A DNA stretch of 23,284 nt from JAISGQ01 sp045604965 (GTDB lineage Bacteria > Bacillota > Clostridia > Oscillospirales > Acutalibacteraceae): positions 1-23,284 of the forward strand of contig JAZUPB010000037.1 in NCBI GenBank assembly GCA_045604965.1, in the 5' to 3' direction. Under the pieces are notes generated by a model that ran no database searches, was not told where the DNA came from, and worked only from the letters and a program-made list of their open reading frames with translations. Below, one piece after another: positions 17,522 to 23,284 of this stretch (position 1 is the stretch's first letter; each line of letters begins with the position of its first letter). The translations under genes were made by a program, and so were the position numbers.

Positions 17522-17550
17522 ATTATAACATATTAATACATTATTAACAA
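17522..17550 (-). promoter_or_regulatory. Predicted promoter of the surface-protein gene
   Basis: Read on the - strand, TTGTTA (17550-17545) and a perfect TATAAT (17527-17522) are separated by 17 bases. Transcription would start near 17515, leaving a leader of about 80 nt before the ATG at 17436. This spacing also supports the downstream ATG over the TTG at 17493. Confidence 0.6.
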
Positions 17551-17653
17551 TATGTATATGTGTATATTTAGTGATGAAATTAAGCGAATGTTTCACTTTA
17601 AGATGCACAATAAGCACAATAAAAGATTTTAACGGACAAATTGTAAAAAAACG

Positions 17654-17683
17654 TTGTTAATTCAGTAAGATTTATGATATTAT
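17654..17683 (+). promoter_or_regulatory. Predicted promoter of the C11 protease gene
   Basis: TTGTTA at 17654-17659 and TATTAT at 17678-17683 are separated by 18 bases, and the AGGAGGT ribosome site at 17705-17711 follows. The remaining bases between the two divergent promoters (17551-17653) are A+T-rich, and I see no clear operator there. Confidence 0.5.
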
Positions 17684-17719
17684 CATTTTATCTATCAGAA
17701 AAACAGGAGGTATCCTTAT

Positions 17720-20218
17720 ATGGCACAGCAGCACGGCAGAAGACGTACCGGCTCAGGCGGAAAGGCTTCCGTTGGAAGGCGGGGCAGCTCCGTCGGCAGC
17801 AGACCTGTTGGAAAAACAGGCGGCTACAGCGGCAGAACATCGTCCGGCTACAGCGGAGGAACAAGAAGCGGAATGAATATGTCCGGAGGCAGCGGATGTA
17901 TTACAACATTGGCAAGTCTCGGAGTGTTTTCGCTTCTGAAGAAGAACAAGACGGTGAGAACGATCGTAATTATACTGGCAATCGTTCTGGTGCTCTGGTT
18001 CCTTTTCGGAAACGGCAGCTGCGCAGGAATGTCCTGCGGTTCGATGACAGGAGGCAACGAAAGCTTAGGCATATATGATTCCCTTGACATTGCGGGCACT
18101 GTAAGTGATGAGCAGGAGCCCGACCTCAGCGTTTCGGGTATGGCAAGAGAGAAATACTCCTCTTACCCTTCAGAGAACGCATCCTTTACAATAATGATCT
18201 ATATGTGCGGAACGGACCTTGAATCTCAGCACGGTATGGCAACATCTGACCTCAAGGAAATGATCGGCGCAAAAATCAGTGATGATGTAAACATCATCGT
18301 TGAGACAGGCGGAACAAAGGCCTGGAAAAACAAGACCATAAGCAGCAGTAAAAATCAGATATTCAAGGTGACATCAGAGGGTATGACCCTTCTCAAGGAA
18401 ACTGGCAAAAAGTCAATGGTAGATCCTGAGACACTGACTGATTTCATCAACTACTGCACAGAAAATTACGAGGCAGACCGCTATGCTCTTATTTTCTGGG
18501 ATCACGGCGGCGGTTCGGTCAGCGGCTACGGCTACGACCAGAATTTCCCTGAGGGTTCAATGACTCTTGATGAAATAGACACAGCACTAGAGGAAAGCGG
18601 CTGCAAGTTCGATTTTATCGGCTTTGATGCCTGCCTTATGGCAACACTTGAAACTGCTATCGTTTCCGAGCGCTATGCTGATTACCTCATAGCATCTGAG
18701 GAGACAGAGCCCGGTGTCGGCTGGTACTATACAGAGTGGCTCAATGCACTTTCTTCCAATACATCGATGCCCACAGTTGAGCTTGGCAAGGAAATAATCG
18801 ACAGCTTTGTTGAAATGAGTGCAAAGCAGGCTCCCGGAAGCAAGACAACTCTTTCAATAGTTGACCTTGCAGAGCTTTCGGGAACAGTGCCCGAATCCTT
18901 CAAGGAATTCGCACTGTCAACTTCCGAGCTTATCGACGATGATAACTACAAGCAGATTTCCAACGCACGCAGTTCGGTAAGAGAGTTTTCCTCAAATATA
19001 AATCAGGTAGACCTTATTGACCTTGCAAATCGTATCGGTACTTCCGAATCAAAGGCATTTGCAAAGGTGCTCAGAAGCTGCGTCAAGTATAACCGCACAT
19101 CGTCAAATATGACCAATGCAAACGGTATTTCTATCTACTTCCCGTACGGCTCCAGCAAACTGACATCCAGCGCGCTGAAGACATACGACAAGATAGGCAT
19201 TGACGACAGCTACAGCGACTGCATCAAGGATTTTGCAAGCGTTACCGCAGGCGGACAGATAGCAGCAGGCGGAAGCGGTTCTCTTATGGATTCACTGTTT
19301 GGCAGTATGCTGAACGGTTCCGGCAGCTCTTCGTCCACCACTACATCTTCTGCAGGTTCTCTTCTTGATGTTATTGATCTGCTTGGCGGAAACACTTCTT
19401 CCTCCTCATCCAGCAGCAACGGTGAACTTCTTGATACAATGTTTGATCTCTTCTTAAAGAACAAGAAGTCCAAAGAGCTTACAGGCATCGATGTCGGACA
19501 GGGCGAAGACTGGTTCGATTCGAAGAAGGTAAAGAGTTATAAGAGCTATATAAAGAACAACTATCTTGATCCCGACCGCGTTGTTATCACAGAAAACGAA
19601 GAGGGTAAAGAGGTAGTCAGCCTGACAGAGGAAGAGTGGGATCTTGTTCAGACCATTGAGCTGAATGTGTTCTACGATGACGGAGAAGGTTATATCGATC
19701 TTGGTATGGACAATATTTTTACAAGAGACGAGAAAACAGGCGATCTTTACATTGACTATGACGGTCAGTGGGTAGCTCTTAACGGACAGGTTGCATGTTA
19801 CTATATGCTTTCTGAGGAGTGGAGCGAGGATGGCGAGCAGTATGTAATTACAGGCTACATTCCCGCACTTCTTGACGGCGAACTTGTACAGCTGATTGTT
19901 GTATTTGCTTTTGATGGCGAAAATGACAGCACTGATGTTATCGGATACCGCCCCGTATATGAGGATCCCACAGCTCCTTCCGCAAAGATAATCACTGAGA
20001 TCAAGACCGGCGCAAAGATCGATCTGGTATGTGATTTCTATTCTTACGACCAGGAATATTCAGACAGCTACACCTTCGGCAATACAATCACTGTAGGTGA
20101 GGATGGTCTGAAGGTCAGCGACGTTGAGCTTGTTCACGATGACGGCAGTATTCTTTATTCCTACTGCCTGACCGATATATATGGCAACCGTATCTGGACT
20201 GCTCAGACAGAGTTCTGA
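17720..20218 (+). CDS. Membrane-anchored clostripain-family (C11) cysteine protease
   Basis: This 832-residue protein has an unusual N-terminus: about 75 residues rich in Gly, Ser and Arg, then one membrane helix at about 79-98, then a short Cys-containing segment. The extracellular part carries a peptidase C11 domain that begins at F-T-I-M-I-Y-M-C-G-T-D. The catalytic pair is visible as H262 in W-D-H-G-G-G and C305 in F-D-A-C-L-M, so it should be active, with Arg/Lys-type specificity expected from the family. A Gly/Ser/Thr-rich low-complexity linker (about residues 510-570) leads to a C-terminal region of about 250 residues that I do not recognise. The positive N-terminus and lack of a cleavable signal suggest a type II anchor. 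AGGAGGT supports the start. It is divergently transcribed from the surface-protein gene, which makes that protein a plausible but unproven substrate. Confidence 0.9.
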   Translation: MAQQHGRRRTGSGGKASVGRRGSSVGSRPVGKTGGYSGRTSSGYSGGTRSGMNMSGGSGCITTLASLGVFSLLKKNKTVRTIVIILAIVLVLWFLFGNGSCAGMSCGSMTGGNESLGIYDSLDIAGTVSDEQEPDLSVSGMAREKYSSYPSENASFTIMIYMCGTDLESQHGMATSDLKEMIGAKISDDVNIIVETGGTKAWKNKTISSSKNQIFKVTSEGMTLLKETGKKSMVDPETLTDFINYCTENYEADRYALIFWDHGGGSVSGYGYDQNFPEGSMTLDEIDTALEESGCKFDFIGFDACLMATLETAIVSERYADYLIASEETEPGVGWYYTEWLNALSSNTSMPTVELGKEIIDSFVEMSAKQAPGSKTTLSIVDLAELSGTVPESFKEFALSTSELIDDDNYKQISNARSSVREFSSNINQVDLIDLANRIGTSESKAFAKVLRSCVKYNRTSSNMTNANGISIYFPYGSSKLTSSALKTYDKIGIDDSYSDCIKDFASVTAGGQIAAGGSGSLMDSLFGSMLNGSGSSSSTTTSSAGSLLDVIDLLGGNTSSSSSSSNGELLDTMFDLFLKNKKSKELTGIDVGQGEDWFDSKKVKSYKSYIKNNYLDPDRVVITENEEGKEVVSLTEEEWDLVQTIELNVFYDDGEGYIDLGMDNIFTRDEKTGDLYIDYDGQWVALNGQVACYYMLSEEWSEDGEQYVITGYIPALLDGELVQLIVVFAFDGENDSTDVIGYRPVYEDPTAPSAKIITEIKTGAKIDLVCDFYSYDQEYSDSYTFGNTITVGEDGLKVSDVELVHDDGSILYSYCLTDIYGNRIWTAQTEF

Positions 20219-20243
20219 TTTTATAAAATCGACTGAATAAAAG

Positions 20244-20279
20244 AACCCCGTGTGTTCAGAGCGAACACACGGGGTTTTT
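20244..20279 (+). terminator. Bidirectional terminator between the protease and exchanger genes
   Basis: Bases 20244-20257 pair perfectly with 20263-20276 (14 bp), loop AGAGC, with a T-run at 20275-20279. On the - strand the stem is followed by TTCTTTTA. The two genes converge here, with stops at 20218 (+) and 20295 (-), so one hairpin can serve both. Confidence 0.92.
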
Positions 20280-20294
20280 AGATAATTTAAATAA

Positions 20295-21341
20295 TCAAAG
20301 AACAAACTGCAGGGTGCAGAATGCGGCATATATACCGATAAGTAAAATACCCTGCCAGCGAGATAGTTTCTGCCTGAAGAGAGTAGGTACTGTTAGGATA
20401 ACCATTACACAGAGCATTACGGGAATATCAAGCACCAGTGAAGAATTGATGCCGCCGATAAGACCGGAGACAGGAACATCAAAGGGGCTGATGGTGATTG
20501 CTGCACCGCTGACGAGCACAAGATTAAAAAGGTTTGCCCCGATAATATTGCCGAGGGAAAGTGAGCCGTGTCCTTTGATAAGAGAAGTGATTGCTGTTAC
20601 AAGCTCCGGGAGAGAAGTTCCGAGAGCAACGATGGTCAGACCGATAACCTTTTCGGAAACACCGCATTTTTCAGCGATCAGAATGGCGTTGTCAACAAGA
20701 AAATCTGCACCGAATGCAATAAGCACTGCGCCAAGCACCAAAAGAAGGATATCCTTGAAAATACTGTCCTTGGTGCCTTCTGCTGCGGATTCAACGACAT
20801 AATCCTCACCGCTGCGAGCCTCAAGCTCTTCTTCGCTTGTAAGAGCGCCCATATATTCTTCTGCGTTGACAGTTTCGATAGAAGCGGCTGTTTTCTTCAT
20901 TCTAAGTACAGTTAAGATCATATAAAAAGCAAATATCAGAAGAAGTACTATGCCCATAAGACGTGAAAATGTCCCGAAAACATAGGAACAAGCACAATAA
21001 ATCGCTGCGGATAGAAAGAAAAATGAAACTGGGAGTACAAGACTCTTTCTTGCAGCTGCACCGGGCTTGATGGCGATAGTCAAGGCAGCAATCAAAGCTG
21101 TGTTACATATGATGGAGCCGATCGCGTTGCCGTAAGCTATAGAGCCGCTGCCCTGAAATGCGGCGCCGGCAGAGACCATAACCTCGGGAAGGGTGGTTCC
21201 GATAGATACTACAGTAGCGCCGATCAGAATCTCAGGTAGATGAAAGCGGCGCGCAATACCGGAAGCACCGTCTACGAACCAGTCGCCGCCTTTTATGAGC
21301 AGGATAAATCCCACCGCAAGCATAATGACAGGAATCAACAT
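20295..21341 (-). CDS. CaCA-family sodium/calcium exchanger (YrbG-like)
   Basis: This 348-residue integral membrane protein of the Ca2+/cation antiporter superfamily probably exports Ca2+ in exchange for Na+ or H+. The two inverted alpha repeats are plain: residues 41-80 contain G-T-T-L-P-E and G-N-A-I-G-S, and residues 234-273 contain G-T-S-L-P-E and G-N-I-I-G-A-N. The acidic Glu of each P-E motif is the expected ion ligand. About ten hydrophobic segments surround a central acidic cytoplasmic loop (about 150-195). The first repeat ends S-I-I-C-N instead of the usual S-N-[IL]-x-N, a small deviation. AAGGAG lies before the ATG. The gene is a single unit with its own promoter and terminator. 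Confidence 0.92.
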   Translation of the reverse strand: MLIPVIMLAVGFILLIKGGDWFVDGASGIARRFHLPEILIGATVVSIGTTLPEVMVSAGAAFQGSGSIAYGNAIGSIICNTALIAALTIAIKPGAAARKSLVLPVSFFFLSAAIYCACSYVFGTFSRLMGIVLLLIFAFYMILTVLRMKKTAASIETVNAEEYMGALTSEEELEARSGEDYVVESAAEGTKDSIFKDILLLVLGAVLIAFGADFLVDNAILIAEKCGVSEKVIGLTIVALGTSLPELVTAITSLIKGHGSLSLGNIIGANLFNLVLVSGAAITISPFDVPVSGLIGGINSSLVLDIPVMLCVMVILTVPTLFRQKLSRWQGILLIGIYAAFCTLQFVL

Positions 21342-21371
21342 TATTATTTCTCCTTCGAAATGTTTTAAACT

Positions 21372-21400
21372 ATTATATCATATTATCGTCGTTTTCTCAA
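21372..21400 (-). promoter_or_regulatory. Predicted promoter of the exchanger gene
   Basis: On the - strand, TTGAGA (21400-21395) and a perfect TATAAT (21377-21372) are separated by 17 bases and lie about 30 bases upstream of the start codon. Confidence 0.65.
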
Positions 21401-21509
21401 CAGTCTTATGAGTGGTTTTAAGTATGAATAATTTGGAGATTATATTATGTTTGTAAATGCGTTTAATTTTAAAATTTAATAAGACTCAAGTAAGTAAGGG
21501 TGCGGTTTG

Positions 21510-21538
21510 TTGTAATCAAAAATAAGATAGGTTATAAT
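21510..21538 (+). promoter_or_regulatory. Predicted promoter of the 2TM-Nudix gene
   Basis: TTGTAA at 21510-21515 and a perfect TATAAT at 21533-21538 are separated by 17 bases. Transcription would begin near 21545. The in-frame ATG at 21537 would then not be transcribed, which decides for the start at 21573. Confidence 0.7.
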
Positions 21539-21572
21539 GCAATTAACATATCATCGTCTTGGAGATGTTATT

Positions 21573-22946
21573 ATGATCGGTAAGGATAATATAGTAAAAA
21601 TAAATGTACTAATTCATCGAATAAAAGGACGTATACAGAGTACATTTATGTCATTTGGATTGACAAAATCAATAATAGTAACAATCATTACTGTTTTATT
21701 TGCAGTAGCTGTTTCTTTGCTTCGATTTATATTGGATAAAGGTAGTACGTTTGCAAATTCAATTCTTGAATTCATAGTAGGACTCAGTGCAGCAGTTTCA
21801 GCACTTTATACGCTTTTTACCCTTATAATTGAATATAATCGCCGAGCCAACGGAACAATTTTTTTCGTTGATGAGGATGAAAAAAAGACAATAAAAGAAA
21901 ATCTGAAGCTAGGAAATGTTGAAGAAAACGACGGGTTTAAAATATGTGGTTTTTTCAATGGAGAAAGCAGCGAGAAATATATTGAAAGCAAAGAGTTTAA
22001 TGCTTTTTTACAATCAGGAACCGACATAACTTTTTATGAAACAAAACGAAAATTTGAAATTCCGGACGAGGTTAAAATTTTGGCGCCTGCCATTATGGAA
22101 AATGAGTTTCGCCGTCCCAATCTTATATTTAACAGCAAACTTATCCGACAGGCGAGTCATCCTGATATTTCAAAGAGAAGTGTTAGAATTCAGAAAACTG
22201 ATTATTTTTCAGGGCAATGTAGTCATGAAATAGTGTATAAGCAGTTTATTGCTCCCGGGTCTATCGGTGTGAGCTTTTCCGGTGAAAAAATGCTTAATTG
22301 TGAAAATGGTTCATTGTATGATCTGACAAGAAGCCCCTGTGCAAATTTTATAGGTGTTTCTATGCTTGTAATAACAAGGGATAAACATATTATCATAGGC
22401 AAGCAGGCTATGTTTTCCAAAGCGAACAAAGGCCGTTTTGCTCCATCGGGTTCAGGTTCTGTCGATTATGCTGATATAAGAAAAGCTTGTAAATATTATG
22501 GCAAAACTAAGAGAGAGCTGACTTTTAATGAGATTCTTACGTATGCAATGACAAGGGAGTTTTGCGAGGAGTGTAATTATTCACTGAAACGAGCTAAGAA
22601 AACATTAAAAAATTCTTTGACAGGTTATGTCAGATTAATAGAACGAGGCGGAAAACCGGATTACTTTGGAATAGGATATCTTGATGATGATATTGAAAAT
22701 ATTCAGAAAAATATCCGTAATTCTGAGCGCGGCCTGGTTGATACAAATTTTCTTCTTAAGTATAAAAATATAAATGATATTCCTGAAGTGCTTGAGGCTT
22801 TTTGCACGGATCATATTGAATCCAAACAGTTATCAATACAGCTTTATCTTATAGCTCAACAGCTTAAGGATATGCACAGTGAGGGCGTTTTCGAAAGTGC
22901 ATTGAGTCTTATTAAATCTGAAAGCACAAAAAAGGCTGCTGAATAA
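21573..22946 (+). CDS. Two-TM Nudix-domain membrane protein (Cap16-like layout)
   Basis: This 457-residue protein has two closely spaced hydrophobic helices (about 33-54 and 63-86), then a cytoplasmic region of about 180 residues that I do not recognise, and a C-terminal Nudix-like domain (about 265-400). The helix half of the Nudix box is intact: E320, seven residues, then R328-E329-F-x-E332-E333. The preceding glycine segment (G-R-F-A-P-S-G-S-G-S at 287-296) is separated from it by about 25 extra residues instead of the usual few. The start is chosen from GGAG at 21561-21564, eight bases upstream, and the promoter position. The 2TM-NUDIX order matches what is known of Cap16-type CBASS effectors, which would disrupt the membrane after ligand binding; that role here is inference. 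The gene is more A+T-rich than its neighbours, suggesting acquisition. It stands alone: no CD-NTase is in the window. Confidence 0.8.
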   Translation: MIGKDNIVKINVLIHRIKGRIQSTFMSFGLTKSIIVTIITVLFAVAVSLLRFILDKGSTFANSILEFIVGLSAAVSALYTLFTLIIEYNRRANGTIFFVDEDEKKTIKENLKLGNVEENDGFKICGFFNGESSEKYIESKEFNAFLQSGTDITFYETKRKFEIPDEVKILAPAIMENEFRRPNLIFNSKLIRQASHPDISKRSVRIQKTDYFSGQCSHEIVYKQFIAPGSIGVSFSGEKMLNCENGSLYDLTRSPCANFIGVSMLVITRDKHIIIGKQAMFSKANKGRFAPSGSGSVDYADIRKACKYYGKTKRELTFNEILTYAMTREFCEECNYSLKRAKKTLKNSLTGYVRLIERGGKPDYFGIGYLDDDIENIQKNIRNSERGLVDTNFLLKYKNINDIPEVLEAFCTDHIESKQLSIQLYLIAQQLKDMHSEGVFESALSLIKSESTKKAAE

Positions 22947-23012
22947 CACGGTACCGTATATTTCGCAGCATCTGCCGCAGGCAGCGCTCGGGTTCTAATC
23001 CATTCAGTAAAC
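22947..23012. other. Non-coding spacer after the 2TM-Nudix gene
   Basis: This is a G+C-richer patch than the gene before it. It contains a perfect 10-bp palindrome at 22948-22957 (ACGGTACCGT) and a small inverted repeat CTGCC-GCA-GGCAG. GGGTTCTAATCC near 22990-23001 resembles a tRNA T-arm but lacks the pairing partner. No gene is seen. Confidence 0.5.
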
Positions 23013-23046
23013 AACAAAAAGACCACCTTTTGGTGGTCTTTTTGTT
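23013..23046. terminator. Terminator-like hairpin downstream of the 2TM-Nudix gene
   Basis: Bases 23013-23027 pair perfectly with 23032-23046 (15 bp, loop TTTT). The 3' arm contains a run of five T within the stem on the + strand. On the - strand the arms read equivalently, so the hairpin could end transcription from either side. Confidence 0.75.
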
Positions 23047-23047
23047 A

Positions 23048-23058
23048 TGGCGGAGAAG
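23048..23058 (-). other. Possible tRNA-Ser 3'-end remnant (att-like)
   Basis: Read on the - strand this is CTTCTCCGCCA, which matches the 3' acceptor strand (CTTCTCC), discriminator G and CCA tail of many Firmicute tRNA-Ser genes. It sits one base before the hairpin, as at the end of a real tRNA gene. No T-arm or other tRNA body lies upstream on that strand, so at most this is a remnant or attachment-site copy. An 11-base match can occur by chance. Confidence 0.35.
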
Positions 23059-23284
23059 TGCACAAGAAATAGAATGACCTAAGTGGACAAAATCCACTGA
23101 CACCAACGGTTTGCGAGTATTTTCTGTCATATTTTTTTAAACCGAAAAGCATCAATCCAAATTTAACAGCTCGAAATCCTTGCCAGGTGCTTTGCAGGTA
23201 CCCTTTTCACAGAGACAGCAAAGTAATTCTTATGAAGTGAAAGGAATAACGTATTGCCAGCTATCTCGGAGCAGTTATTGTGCG
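23059..23284. other. Unassigned right-end sequence
   Basis: No supported gene is visible to the window end. The stretch has a small dyad, AGTGGA at 23082-23087 with TCCACT at 23093-23098, and otherwise A+T-rich sequence. If 23048-23058 is an attachment site, this would be the end of an integrated element, but nothing here proves it. Confidence 0.4.

Noticed and set aside
21537..21572. ATG start at 21537 for the 2TM-Nudix gene
   Set aside because: This ATG overlaps the predicted TATAAT box, so it would lie upstream of the transcription start.
22985..23005. T-arm-like GGGTTCTAATCC suggesting a + strand tRNA
   Set aside because: The flanking five bases do not pair as a T-stem, the usual purine after TTC is a T, and no anticodon or acceptor stem surrounds it.
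21342..23284. Complete CBASS operon
   Set aside because: Only the 2TM-Nudix gene is present; no CD-NTase, E1/E2, JAB or HORMA/TRIP13 gene lies in the window.

Overview
The window looks like a chromosomal segment of a gut or rumen Gram-positive bacterium of the Oscillospiraceae (Ruminococcus-like). The pointers are a lipoprotein-type solute binder, a very large Cna-B/InlB-repeat surface protein, a membrane-anchored clostripain-family protease, strong AGGAGG ribosome sites, short G+C-rich terminator hairpins with U-tracts, and moderate G+C coding DNA. The genus is an inference; there is no rRNA or other marker gene.

Bases 1-9040 hold an L-arabinose uptake and catabolism cluster on the + strand. 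It starts with a promoter at about 189-217. Next come a sugar-binding lipoprotein, an intra-operon hairpin, a two-domain sugar ABC ATPase and two BPD_transp_2 permeases (the YtfQRT-YjfF type of transporter). These are followed by L-arabinose isomerase (araA), an FGGY kinase in the ribulokinase position (araB) and L-ribulose-5-phosphate 4-epimerase (araD), and the cluster closes with a strong terminator. Sugar imported by the ABC system would pass from L-arabinose to L-ribulose, L-ribulose-5-P and D-xylulose-5-P. The araA-araB gap is unusual: it holds four successive hairpins, three with an identical GGAC-N3-GTCC core.

Bases 9063-17436 lie on the - strand. They encode a leaderless UshA/YunD-like metallophosphatase and, separated by a terminator, a 2250-residue exported surface protein. 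Its order is: signal peptide, triple His/Cys module, Ser/Asp-rich linker, long beta-rich adhesin-like region, SdrD-B-like domain, six InlB-type repeats (five nearly identical 74-residue copies), three Cna-B domains, two pilin-linker-like domains, and a C-terminal anchor with an atypical APGTG motif.

A divergent promoter region (17437-17719) separates it from a + strand, membrane-anchored C11 (clostripain) protease ending at 20218. A bidirectional terminator then serves this gene and a convergent CaCA-type Na+/Ca2+ exchanger (20295-21341, -).

The right end (21500-23284) is distinctly more A+T-rich. It carries a solitary gene with its own consensus promoter and a terminator-like hairpin. The encoded protein has two N-terminal membrane helices and a C-terminal Nudix domain with an interrupted Nudix box. 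This is the 2TM-NUDIX layout of Cap16-class CBASS effectors, but no cyclic-nucleotide synthase is present. Just beyond it, a short block matching the 3' acceptor end of a tRNA-Ser sits directly against the hairpin, hinting at an integration boundary. This orphan 2TM-Nudix gene and its flank are the best candidates for an undescribed system in the window.
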